Notes under the pieces: model-generated
Told to the model about the DNA's origin: nothing
What the model saw: the letters and a program-made list of their open reading frames with translations, nothing else
The model's database searches: none
Shown here: positions 48,498-58,974 of the stretch, piece after piece
How the letters are laid out: the number at the start of each line of letters is the position of its first letter
Numbering within the stretch: position 1 is the stretch's first letter
Translations under genes and position numbers: made by a program
Source: Taxawa tesnikishii (nom. ined.)
Taxonomy: Eukaryota; Ascomycota; Dothideomycetes; Dothideales
Length of the DNA: 64,000 nucleotides
Assembly: GCA_030247885.1 (NCBI GenBank)
Contig: JAPDRO010000001.1
Coordinates: 2,356,001 to 2,420,000, forward strand
Reading direction: 5' to 3'

Positions 48498-49997
48498 TCA
48501 TTTCTTCAATACTCGCAAGAGAGGCTGGATCCTCTGCTTCTTGCTCAATCCCACCCGGTAAGGTGTCCTGGCTTTCTTCAGCGGAGAGTGCGGCGTGCGC
48601 GCTCCAGGAGAAGTTTTCGAAGACGATACGTCCTTCTCGGATTGTTTGTCAACCGGCTGCTCGGCACGAGCTTCTGTTCCCGCCCTTTGACGTTTCTCAG
48701 GTGTCAGCTGTGGCGCCTTTTCGGGCGTCAACCTGGCCATATCGGGAGAGGATCCTGGAGATGGCGCTGGTGGTGTTGCTTTGGGAGCAATAGCAGATTC
48801 TGTAGACTCGAGGACTGACTCATCATCTTCGTCCGGCTGGACGATCCTTCTTCGTTTCTTCGTCGAACGTGGTGGTGGCGGCACGCTCAGTTCAGCTGGG
48901 GCCGTCTTTGTGATATTCATATCCTTCAACTTGTTCTTCCGCAACGCTTGCTGCTCGCGTAGATTCTGGTGTGGTTGTGCAACGGAAAGCCCAACGTGGT
49001 CTTCGTAGATAGTCGTGTAGCTGCGCTTAGGTTTGGCTGAAGTCGGTGCTGGGATGACTACGGATGGCTGCTTGCTCGCAGGCGTAGGCCCGTCGAAGAT
49101 GGGTGTTGCTGACTTGGCTGACTGCTGGCTCGCGGGTTTGCCTGGTATGGCAAAATGATCTGTCTTGGACCGTTCTTCGCCATGGCGCCCTTGATCCGAG
49201 GACTGCAACGATCCCGATCGAGCAGACGGTGTATCAGGGAGCAGCTCTTTGACTTCTTGAGTCGAGAGGCCACGAGGATCTTCCGACGCAATGTTCCCTT
49301 GCTCTTCCTGTGTCTTCTGTGCTGGAGAAGTGCCCTGCTTGGCAAGCGACAGCGGAGAAGGCGTGGATGCATGTGTCTCTTCGGGCAGTGCTGGTAGTTC
49401 TTGAGTTTGCGTCTGTGTCGCCTTGCGCTTTTTCGGTTTCATAGGTTTAGACGTATCGTTTGGCTGACTACCCAAGGTTTTCGCCCGCTTGATCTTCGCA
49501 GCCTTCTCTGGTACAATGGAAAAGTCAATGGGTTCCTGCTCAACGAGGGCAGAGCGCGAACGGCTCGGACGTGGTACGTAGCGCTCCTTTGGCAGACCAA
49601 TGGCAACGTCGTCGCTGTTGAGCGGGTCACTGCTCCCATGCGCGGAATAGCCGGGCAAAGAGGAGCTCATCTGCGGCTGACTGGACTGAGTCCGTTCTCG
49701 CTTGCTCGTTGACGTTGGCGGTGGCTTCTGAGCAGCGAGTGCATCTTGTCGCAGCTGCTCCTGTGTCATGGTGCCATTTGGGATGGTGCTAAGGTCATCG
49801 AAGTCTGTCGTGAGTTCGCATGCTGCGCTGAGTTCCATCTGCGCGCGGCGCAGTTGTCCTTCTGTTGACTCTGTTGAATGCTCGCCCTCAAGCACGCCGT
49901 CGTGAGCCAGCCCCGGCTCGTGCTCCTGACTGTGATCGGAGAGAATAAAGTCTCCATTTGCCTCTTCGTCCGAGTCGGCAACCGTGCTTCCAGGCAT
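48498..49997 (-). CDS. Disordered, probably nuclear protein with conserved C-terminal YRVGLS motif
   Basis: A single intact exon of 499 residues. It is dominated by Ser, Pro, Lys and Glu, with basic patches (KPMKPKKRKATQ, STKKRRRIV) that look like nuclear signals. Two short blocks seem conserved among filamentous fungi: LPKERYVPRPSRSRS at about residues 133-147 and the very end, TPYRVGLSKKQRIQPLL. Nothing enzymatic is seen. The ending recalls fungal proteins annotated as AT-DNA-binding-like, but I cannot assign a function. The gene lies head to tail with the one at 46963-48186. Confidence 0.7.
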   Translation of the reverse strand: MPGSTVADSDEEANGDFILSDHSQEHEPGLAHDGVLEGEHSTESTEGQLRRAQMELSAACELTTDFDDLSTIPNGTMTQEQLRQDALAAQKPPPTSTSKRERTQSSQPQMSSSLPGYSAHGSSDPLNSDDVAIGLPKERYVPRPSRSRSALVEQEPIDFSIVPEKAAKIKRAKTLGSQPNDTSKPMKPKKRKATQTQTQELPALPEETHASTPSPLSLAKQGTSPAQKTQEEQGNIASEDPRGLSTQEVKELLPDTPSARSGSLQSSDQGRHGEERSKTDHFAIPGKPASQQSAKSATPIFDGPTPASKQPSVVIPAPTSAKPKRSYTTIYEDHVGLSVAQPHQNLREQQALRKNKLKDMNITKTAPAELSVPPPPRSTKKRRRIVQPDEDDESVLESTESAIAPKATPPAPSPGSSPDMARLTPEKAPQLTPEKRQRAGTEARAEQPVDKQSEKDVSSSKTSPGARTPHSPLKKARTPYRVGLSKKQRIQPLLRVLKK

Positions 49998-50817
49998 CCT
50001 TGCTCGGTGGGACGGTCCAAGATCTGCCTAACTGATTGTTATCGTGGGGTATCGTGTTTCGCGATAGTTTCGCGCCACGAGATCACGTGCTCAATATGCT
50101 GTTTCGTCGTACCGTGCAAAGATCGAGGCGCTCGTGAGAAGACAGATGAACCATATGTTGACGTTGCCTTGGTCAGTTCGAGCTCTGTAATGGCTGAGAG
50201 CTGTCAAGAAAGTATGGAATTATGCTGCCTCTGAAGCGCACCGGCAAGCATGCAATAGTTCCGCCCCATCGAAGCCATTGTATATACTCATAGTCCTCCA
50301 TGCTTCACTCCCCACGCGTATCGACATTTTGGAGTAGGGGAACACAGATACACCTTGGTCACGCAGATAGACCTTTCTCGAACAGTACCGTGTCCAACAA
50401 CGATTGCGTTGCTGACGAACAGCCTCGAGGAACAAACCATTATGCCCTATACCAAAGATAGCGTGACTCTGAACTATGGAAAGAAGAAGCAAATGAGTCT
50501 CTAACAAACATATCCATTGAGCGCCCTTTCTTACCCAAGAGAGAATCGCGCGTTTGTCGCGTTTCCTTCTGCAGATGCTCCGTAGAGATCTTGGGAACAA
50601 TGTACACATATTACCACTTCCCGTCCCCATAAACCTCCTTCGCTCCGCCGCCGGCTTTGCTTCTTCCTGCCGTCAACAAAAGACAGAAACGTGTGGCACT
50701 CGTAATGTGTCACTGAGCCAACTCGCCTTCTTCGTTTTCCCACACTGCTCTCTTCTCTTGCAGCCAGCTGCTCTTGCCACTCACCACACCTTCGTCCTCG
50801 TGCCCGCGTCACACCTT
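49998..50817. other. Intergenic, disordered-protein gene to SSO gene
   Basis: About 820 bp holding the promoter of the left gene and the 3' end of the SSO gene. No gene is recognised. Confidence 0.5.
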
Positions 50818-52105
50818 TTATGTGTTCTTTTTGAGACCAAAAACCAATCCGAGCACGAGAGCCAGGATACAGCAGATGAGCACGACGATGAAGAAACACC
50901 ACCACTTCAGCTTTCTGGCGCGCCTTGCGCTAGCGATACCCTTGTCGAGCTGCACATTTCCGGCCTCGGTGTCTTGCTTGACGTTCTCGGTGTGCTGTTC
51001 AGCCGCCTGTATTTGCGGCTCCTGAATGATGACCGCCTCTGCCAAGTCTTCGAACAGCTTGTTCAGCTCGATCAAAGTACGCTCAATCTGCTGGATATCG
51101 TTGTGGCGAGCGCGCACAGCACCGAGTACTGTGCTAGCGGTTGCGCTGCGATTGGTTTTGAGCTGTCGAAGATACTGTTAGCTTTGTTTCTCAGGAGAAA
51201 CAGAGGAAAGCGATAGTGTAAGGAACTCGGACGTACAGCCGTCTGGAACACTCCCTCGTTGCCCCAATCCGCGTTTGCAGCCTCTTGAACCTCCTCTTCC
51301 GTTGCCTCAGGATTCACGATGCGGTATTGCCTGGCAATCTGCTCGCGGTACCTGCGCTCGTAACTGGCCTCCTCATTGCGGTATTCCTCCAACTGCTTCT
51401 TGAAACTTGTCTTCAGTTGTCCGACTTGGCTATCCTTGATGTTATTGCCATGGCTACGCGCCGCGTCCGTCTCGAGAAACTTGATCTGATCTTTGATACT
51501 AGTGTTGAGGACCTGGGTTTGCGTGACAATGGATTCGAGCGCGGAAGATGACGTGCTGTCAGTCGAGGACAGCGTGCGCTGGTGCGCGTTCGCGATTTCG
51601 GAAATGTACGATGTCAGCTTCCGGATGTCTGCTTTTGCGGCCTCGACGCGTGCGAGAAAGTCTTGGTTCGAAAGAACGGTGGGACCCTGAGGTGGCATGG
51701 GTGCAACATTGCCGTGAACAGCAGCAGCATAACCTGCACCTGCACCTGCGCCTGCACCGGCTGCAGGAGCGCCGTAGTCGGAGTCCTGGGTGTACTGGGA
51801 GTAGTTTGACTGCTGGTGGTTGATGGGAGGCGGGTTCAAACCTCCCTGCGCTGGAGGAGGATGCGGGTGGTCATGGCGCTGCATTAGAGACGTAGTCAGT
51901 GACACTGCTACTCCCTCAGAAGCCATGTCGATGGCGCGCATGCGTAGGAAGAACTCACAGCTTCGCCATAGCCGGATCCGCCATACGGGTTTGACGCGCC
52001 GTAGCCTTCATTGGAACCATATGGGTTTGAACTCCCGTATCCACCTTGCTGAGAGTCCTGACCGTAGGGATTGCCACCGTAGCCTTGGTACTGGTTGTAA
52101 GACAT
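50818..52105 (-). CDS. Plasma-membrane t-SNARE, syntaxin of the Sso1/Sso2 type
   Basis: The Qa-SNARE for exocytosis at the plasma membrane. Exons are 52105-51959, 51878-51237 and 51162-50818 (377 residues, frame intact). The head is a Tyr/Gly/Asn/Pro-rich low-complexity segment, as in related fungi, then a Pro and Gly/Ala linker. The three-helix Habc region follows (SNQDFLARVEAAKADIRKLT ... LKTSFKKQLEEYRNEEASYE RRYREQIARQYRIVNPEATE). The SNARE helix (HNDIQQIERTLIELNKLFED ... IASARRARKLKWW) leads into one C-terminal membrane anchor (CFFIVVLICCILALVLGLVF). The second intron lies just before the SNARE motif. Confidence 0.94.
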
Positions 52106-53098
52106 GCTGGGTCCTGGGCGCAAGCAATGCGCTTGTGAGTTGTTTGACTGATGGGGATGTAATTTAAGCGGAGCGGAAGTTGTCGGCAATGCCCGCTGAC
52201 AAAGGGAAACAGCTAATTATGCCTTGCTGATGCTCGAGTAAAAAAAGTGCGCAAGCACTGCGTATACAAAGGAAAGGAAAGTCCGGGAAGGAGAAGCTCA
52301 GCGCGTTAGCAGGCGCGCAGGTGTTGCAAATTGGAAACGAGCGCAAGAGGTCACCGGCCGGGGTTGCTGTGCAAATGACGCCTGTGCTTGCTTCAACCGC
52401 TGCCCAGCGTGCCAGCCCAGCGTTACTCGCGCCACTCCCACCAGCACGTTTCTCAATACTTGACATGTCAGTATTCGGCATTGTGAACGTTCTTACGAGA
52501 TGCGACCATCTTTGCATCGAGTTAGCGATGCGAAAACACTACCAAGTTTCGATGCTCTTGTAGCTGTCATCACACACCAAAGGTAAGCAGCAGAGTCGTA
52601 CGTTCAGTTGCGTGGTACGTATACAGGTACACCACGTATTATTGCTGCCTTGCAGTTCAAATCTACTCGTGTTCGCTTGTTCTAAGAACTGTCGAAAGCA
52701 TTTGTGGCTGTTCTCATACTCTTGCATCCCGTGATGAGCATCCCGTGATCTTACAGAGCACAGCGGAGAACAAAAAGGTAGACGTAGAGAACACAATACA
52801 ATGTTTAACACTAATTACCTCCCGACCTGTTCGGTTGCCTTGCCTGCGAGAGGGGATATCCGTGAAAAACCAGAAAATAAAAGTGACCAGGACCGAAGAC
52901 TCGGATCCAATGAGAACGACGAAAGCAGAAAAGAGGAACATCGTGTGAAGGGAGGCTCTCCATACTGCAATGCGCAACCAGCGCCATCATGTCGTCGTGA
53001 CCCCGTAACGCCAGAACGCTCAAAGAAAAACCCCGCTATGCACCCGAGAATGATCAATATAGGCTCATGCTGTCACACACATACGTGCGGAGACTGCT
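52106..53098. other. Intergenic, upstream of SSO gene
   Basis: Nearly 1 kb with no coding region I can support. A duplicated catcccgtgatc-like pair lies at 52725-52752. Confidence 0.45.
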
Positions 53099-53557
53099 TC
53101 ACATCTCAAAGTCTCCAAGATCTCTCATCAAACACGCCATTTGTGCTCTCTTGGCCGCCTCGGCGAGAAGGTTGAAGTCGTTCAAGAATGGCGCTGTCTC
53201 CGGCGCACCTCCGTCACCACCTCTTTGACCTTGGTAGCTGTTCGTCCTTTGCTGCTGCGGCACCGGTCGCGGCGCTTGACTGGCACGTTGTTGTGGATGT
53301 TGTTGTTGCGGCTGAGGCGCGAACGAACCAAAGTATTGCGGGGCTTCGCGACATTGCGATGGCGAAGGCAGAGGTGCAGACGAGAAAGTCGGGTGTTGTT
53401 GGTCAGGCATCGGTGAGCCGGCAGAGGTGCTGATCGAAGCAAGAGAGGAAACGCTGCTTGAGCTGTGGAAAGGAGAACTGGTCGTAGAGGGAGACGCTTG
53501 TGGGTATGAGGGACGTTGATGGCTGCTGGAGAGTTGCTGGTGTGCTCGTGGGTCCAT
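53099..53557 (-). CDS. Small Ser/Gln/Pro-rich fungal protein with conserved C-terminal helix
   Basis: One exon of 152 residues. Most is low-complexity Ser, Gln and Pro. The last 30 residues form a predicted helix (FLNDFNLLAEAAKRAQMACL MRDL) that I recall at the C-terminus of hypothetical proteins in many filamentous ascomycetes, which is the main evidence that the frame is real. Start ATG 53557 is the first in frame. Function unknown. Confidence 0.65.
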   Translation of the reverse strand: MDPRAHQQLSSSHQRPSYPQASPSTTSSPFHSSSSVSSLASISTSAGSPMPDQQHPTFSSAPLPSPSQCREAPQYFGSFAPQPQQQHPQQRASQAPRPVPQQQRTNSYQGQRGGDGGAPETAPFLNDFNLLAEAAKRAQMACLMRDLGDFEM

Positions 53558-54607
53558 AGTAATGTTGCGGAGATGGAAAGGTGTCTCTGTTGACGTCTGA
53601 AGAGCCTTGATGCAGCTGTTGCTGGTTGCGAGACTAGGTCAAGTCTGCTCAAGGGTAGTCAAATGCCGTCTAGAAGCGATGGCCTATACACTTTGCGCCG
53701 GTTCCACAAAGGGGTGTACGTTGTGCTTCGAGGGAGCGCAGGTATAGAAGAAGGATCGGATTTCTGTCCGGAAGTATTGCAGGAACAAAGGCAGACAACG
53801 GATACGGCAACTCTAAAGTAAGGGAGGCTGTAGGGCAAGGCAGAGTTCTGATGTAACTTCAAGCCCTAGTTTGGCAGTTGCCTCGGCCGGAATCGGTGAT
53901 TGCAAGCGTATCGACACGAGGGATCTCGCACCGCAGGAGGTTCGCGGGGCGTGGTGGCTTGGCGATTGGTCGGCGAGAGCAGAGACGAGAAGGGGAGACG
54001 GGCTGGAACAACAGGCAGAATCGGGAATTCAAGGCTAATAGGATCGCTTCTGCCAAACGCCGGCTGCAGGAGGCGGAGATGATTGACTGGACAGGAGTGA
54101 CCGACGGGGCTGCAGGCGTCTGGGGGTTGCAGATGGCGGATGATGGCGAGGCGGTTTTTGGGTTGGATGAAGGCGAAGGAGATCGAGGGCTTTTGCTTCT
54201 GATGGAGGGCATCCCGCAAATGCAAATGCACCCCACGGAGAGGCCCCACTATGTCGCTTCCAGTGTCGGCAACATCACAGCGGCCTTCCGATAGAACGTG
54301 ATCTTTTGTAGTAACTGTATGCCCAGAGCAGGAGGACAGGAATTGAGAGACGGACTCCCGGTCCACAAGATCTGGTCCCGCGTTCCACAGCAGCAGGTAC
54401 AGACATACAGCAACCAAGACGGAGGATTGCAGATACGGAGGATCGATTGTCTGCCCCCATAATCTGGTGACACGTGCTCGCACCGAAGCCGGACCGCGGT
54501 AACGCCAAGCGCACACCTCCACATCAGGCAAACCGCAAGCGCACCGCGCACCTCCTACACCCGGACCTCTCACCTCACACCTTATTTTCTTTTGATTGCG
54601 CTTCATC
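53558..54607. promoter_or_regulatory. Divergent region upstream of KTI12
   Basis: One kilobase between two divergent genes. Opposing frames of 247 codons (minus, 53866-54609) and 138 codons (plus, 53878-54294) overlap here. Neither has a recognisable domain, so neither is called. Confidence 0.4.
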
Positions 54608-55671
54608 ATGCCTGTAAGCAGTCACACGCTCTCGGCCTGACGGAAGCCTCCTAGCACTGAACTAACCCGCTGCAAACAAAAGCTCATCTTGATATCCGGC
54701 TATCCTTCAAGTGGGAAGACATACCGCAGCCAACAACTTATAGACTTTTTCCGTGAAAAATCTCGTCATCCACGGACGCGCGCATTCAGAAGCTGCGGGT
54801 TGTGCACATCAACGATGACAACTTGGGCCTGAATCGCGATGTGTATGCAACAGCACGGAGCGAGAAGGATGCGCGAGCCACATTCTCCAGTGCGATCAAG
54901 CGTGACTTGAGTCGGGATGCGATCATTGTAGCCGATGGGATGAACTACATCAAGGGGTTCAGATATCAGCTATACTGTGAAGCAAAGGCGGTCCAGACGC
55001 CGAGTTGCGTTGTGAGTAACATACGGCTTCCTTCCTTGTCTACGGTGTCTCTTTTCTAAAGCCACCATATCCCGGATTCCGCTCTCTCGTCGGTTCTCGT
55101 CGCCTATGCTGACTGCCCAGAGGTCCACGTCGGCACTCCCGCCGACAAATGCAAGGAGCTCAACATCGACGCTCTCTCCTCAGGACAAGGCGGCTACGAG
55201 CCATCGCTCTTCGAAAACTTGATCTTCCGGTACGAAGAGCCGAATGGTATGACCCGCTGGGACAGTCCATTGTTCACCATTCCGTATTCCGATTCCTTTC
55301 CACCCTTCGACGCCATCTGGGATGCCATGATCGGGAGCCCCGGAAATGCACCCGTGGTGCGGCCCAACGCCGCCACGGTACTCAAACCCGCGACGGAAAG
55401 CAATTACCTGTACGAGCTCGACAAGACGACGTCCGACGTTGTGACGCAGATCTCCAGCTGGCAGAAAGACCACCCGGGCGAGGGTGGTGGCGAGGTGAAG
55501 GTAGAAGGTGTTGAGAGGGCTGTCGAACTGCCTGCAACCAGCAGCCCGGGATTGCCCCAGTTGCAGAGGTTGAGGAGGGCATTTATCCAGTTGAATCGCA
55601 CGCACAGTCTGAGCAAGAATCGCATTGCGGACCTGTTTGTCGATTATTTGAATGATGCGTTCAGCAAATGA
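54608..55671 (+). CDS. KTI12: Kti12, Elongator-associated P-loop protein; one single-base gap
   Basis: Kti12 is an ATPase needed for Elongator-dependent modification of wobble uridine in tRNA. Exons are 54608-54613, 54683-55011 and 55123-55671. The six-base first exon codes only for Met-Pro; the second begins LILISGYPSSGKTYRSQQL, holding the P-loop. The family motifs HINDDNLGLNRDVYATA and IVADGMNYIKGFRYQLYCEA follow, then the C-terminal tRNA-binding half ending LRRAFIQLNRTHSLSKNRIA. The frame moves by one base at A5 54756-54760; one more A reads REKISSSTDARIQKLRVVHI and gives 294 residues, the expected size. Confidence 0.93.
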
Positions 55672-56508
55672 GCAAGGCGTCGTTCGTCTGCTACTGTTGG
55701 CATCGGGAATGAATACCCGATCATCGAGGCGTCCAGGAATCACTGAATCAACTCTCCGGCACGTTGATAAGAGACTGCAGCTTTCCATCCGGGGCTGTCT
55801 GGGGCGAAGAGAGGCGGGCAAGGGAACGAACGAGGATGAGGGAGTGAGTGGAGAGAAATCTCGTGCAGCCTCTTGAAGAAGGACCGCAGAGAACAAACAA
55901 GATGGGGTTCATAGTTTGTATACAGGCTGTCTACTGTAACTCCTAAAACTCCTCGGGGTTCCCAAGCTGCTGTGTCTACAAAGTCCGGTCTCGCGTGCCA
56001 CGAAACTCCAGTCGATCCGCGTCGGTAAAGGACTTCAATGTTTCATGACTTCGTAAGGGGTATAAGAATTCAACAGACCGAACCGCCCAAGCAGAACGGT
56101 AGTCTGGCAGATGGATTGATTGCCTGGGTAGCTAGAGAGCGCCATGCACGGGCAGTCCTGCGAGCAGCCCCTTGCCGAGCCGACATCTTACGACTCGTTG
56201 AGGACACCGAATTGACCGCGTCAGCCTATCCACATGGTTGACATGCGCTGAGTGTGGTTCGAGACGAAGCCTATTTCTCGTGAGGGTGCGCTGGTCCGAG
56301 GGCAATCGTCGACTTCGAACGGGCTCATCCGCTAGAGTAGGGTAGTCTAGAGTTTGACTCGATCCTGGTCCGTATACGTGGAACTGCGACTGCGTTCCCG
56401 TTAGCTCCAGCGAACGAAGCGACGTGCGGCTGTCGCAATGCAAAGTAAGGTCGCTACAAACAGAAAGCGGCCTTTGGTGGGTAAGGTTGCTTGGTTCCAA
56501 TGCAGTCC
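55672..56508. other. Convergent 3' region, KTI12 and copper-fist gene
   Basis: About 840 bp between converging stop codons without a recognised gene. Confidence 0.5.
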
Positions 56509-58349
56509 TCAAGGGTATCCGCCAGGCCACAACCCATGATTCATATGGTTGGTAAGCACGCTTGGGTCGATACCATAGCTGTGCTCTGGAGCCTGGTGCG
56601 GATACTGTTGTTGCTGCTGTTGATGCGGCTGTCCCTCCTCCCATGGGTATTGCTGGGGCACGACGCCGCTCGCTACCGAATCTGCTCTCCCGCTACTACA
56701 ACAGCTGGAACCCGCGCTCGTGCTCTCACTCGCTAAGCTCACAATACTCCGTGCAGGTGTGAATGGAACCGTTGGGGGAGGTGGCGAAGTAAAAACCGTC
56801 TCCACGTGGCCTCCACGTCCGCATGCCTGCGCCCACGCTCCGTTGAGTCCGACCACCTGCATAGTTTCGGGGCAGTTGACGCAAGTGCAGCCCATGGAGC
56901 CACAACGTGCACAAGGAAACTGTGAAATCGGAGCTTGGAACGGGTAATGGAAGCCGTGGTATTCGTGGAACTGACGGATTGGTTGTGATTTCCCAGAACA
57001 GCACTTCTGTGTTGTTTGTCGCTGGACTGGTACGGCTTGCGTGGATACAGCGGGTGCCGTGGATGTGTGATTGAAGTCTGAGGGCGCCGTTGTACGTAAT
57101 GGTAGACTCGTGGGTAGGTTGGTGGCCACGGGAACCGGGAAGGGTTGGGGAAGAGAAGCCATGGGTGCGGTGGGTATCGGCTGAGAGTGGTTTTCGTAAG
57201 CGACGGTGGCAAAGTTGCTTTGGTCTATGAGACTCATATGACCCGCTTGTAGTTGCTGCTGTTGATGTGTTTGTTGTTGTTGTTGTTGCTGCTGCTGCTG
57301 GTGATGCATTTGTTGTTGCTGTTGCTCGTGCAGAAGGGCATTGTCCAAAGCCGCCTGCGAATCAACGTTCATTTGGTTCATCTGTGCCGGAAGGATCCCT
57401 GAGTGAAGACTGTCATCTACAGGAAGAACGCTTTGCTGAGAAGAAGACCAAACCGGCGGCAGAGGAGTTTGAGGTATACTGGCGGCTTGTATAGCAATCG
57501 GATTGTTGACGCCCATCGCACGGGCAACAGGTTGGCTTGACGCTTGATACTGGCTGTCCAGGGGAACAGCTTGCATGCCATGGCCCTGTGTGGATACGTC
57601 AAAGTATGACTGTGTTCGAGGTACGGGTGCCGGAGGGGCTTGGCCCGTCCACGCAAACGGACCATGTCCGGGAGTGGTATTGCCGTGTGGACCGCCCACA
57701 CCCGTTATCTGAAAAGGCGGCTTATTCTGGAACATTTCGGACATCCAGTAAGGTCTGGAGTCAACTGTAGGAAGCGGGTCCGCAAAATTGATGCGTAGTT
57801 CCGCGGAATTGAATTCTGTTCTTGCGTCGGGAGGAGATGCAACCGACGATGAAGACGAGTCTGCGACGTGGTGGTGTCCCATTTGGGTAGCTTCAAGCTG
57901 ATCCCTGGAATCGTACATGACCACGGCAACAACTTCGCCTGCCACGACCCTATCCCATTCAGCGGGGGTCAGGGAACAGCATAGGGTCCGCTTAGCTAGA
58001 CAGTCGCACTGAGCAGTCTTAGGGTGACCACACTGCCGTGCTGGCCTACCAGGCGCAGGACGTCGAAACATGATCTTGCCGCGATGCTTTCGCGGATCGC
58101 AAAGTGGTGCGCGATGGCCATCGATGCACGTTTTGCTGTTCTGGGTAAGCCTTAGGCTGATGTGGCTGGTTGGCTAGAGTAGCAAACACGGAAGCGATCA
58201 AGTAGGGACCTTGACGCCATTAGGGGCCCTTGCGTCTGGGGGTGGGCTGTTCCAACTCACCATGAAAACTTGTACTGCTCGCCATTTCTGATGTTCTGCA
58301 AAGTGATGAGGTCCTTCCTGGCGGCTTCTTGCTGCAACTTGGGTGCCAT
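56509..58349 (-). CDS. Copper-fist transcription factor (MacA/Cuf1-like)
   Basis: Copper-fist factors sense copper and switch on uptake or detoxification genes. Exons are 58349-58261 and 58135-56509 (571 residues). The short first exon encodes MAPKLQQEAARKDLITLQNI RNGEQYKFS and the split codon of the first zinc cysteine. The second exon continues KTCIDGHRAPLCDPRKHRGK and PGRPARQCGHPKTAQCDC, completing the fist; the usual basic (R/K)GRP hook reads PGRP. A long disordered region with a poly-Gln run (about 57240-57330) precedes a second Cys cluster near residue 430 (KCCSG ... CARCGSMGCTCVNC), like the copper-sensing motifs of Mac1-type activators. Activator of uptake is the likelier role, but this is inference. 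Confidence 0.88.
57243..57330. repeat. CAG/CAA-type (poly-Gln) repeat in the copper-fist gene
   Basis: On the plus strand, runs of TTG/CTG triplets encode poly-Gln interrupted by His and Met on the minus strand. Length variation would keep the frame. Confidence 0.85.
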
Positions 58350-58974
58350 GGTTTCGGTCTCTGGTGTGTTTCTGTCACGGACCCGGCGGTTTCTTCTGCG
58401 CGCACGCCAACCACGGGTCTCCGCGCCACCAGTCGCACAGCGACCTTATGAGCGGGACGACTGTCACCCGCGGGTCAGTCGGGTGGCGACGAGAGTGGAC
58501 AGCGGGGCGGTAAGCAACAGGCAAGGTGGTTTCCAGCAGCGAGTCGACATCCGCGTCGCCGGCTCATTGTTCCTGCTCGTATATCGCGCACATGAGATCG
58601 TTATATCGAGCTTCAATCTGGTAAAGATAGCGTGGTCAGGCGAGGATCGCTTCTAACGGAGTGAACGAATGGTATAAAAACTCACATGCCCCGCGCGCCT
58701 GTGAGGGAAACGTGTCAGAAGATTTGGAAGGTAACGTTGGATCCGTCTCAGCAGATATTCCCATCTAGGTGCGCCGTGTCTGAGCAAGTTTCTATTGGCC
58801 GATGGCTCTTAACCGCTTACTGTCCCGGACGCTCGGCTGACTCGGACTCGGACTCGGACTCGGGCTGGCAAGCGGCTGACAGAAGTATTCGTACGAACCG
58901 CAACGCCAAACTTCGCTCTCACTTGATTCACCCCGGCCCGACGTGCATGTCGCAGAACAGAGATACAAACCACC
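58350..58974. promoter_or_regulatory. Divergent region between copper-fist and EFM7 genes
   Basis: About 625 bp between divergent starts. A (CTCGGA)n array of about four units lies at 58838-58863; no gene is seen. Confidence 0.5.
58838..58863. repeat. (CTCGGA)n hexanucleotide repeat
   Basis: About four tandem units of CTCGGA, the last changed, about 110 bp before the EFM7 start. Confidence 0.88.
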
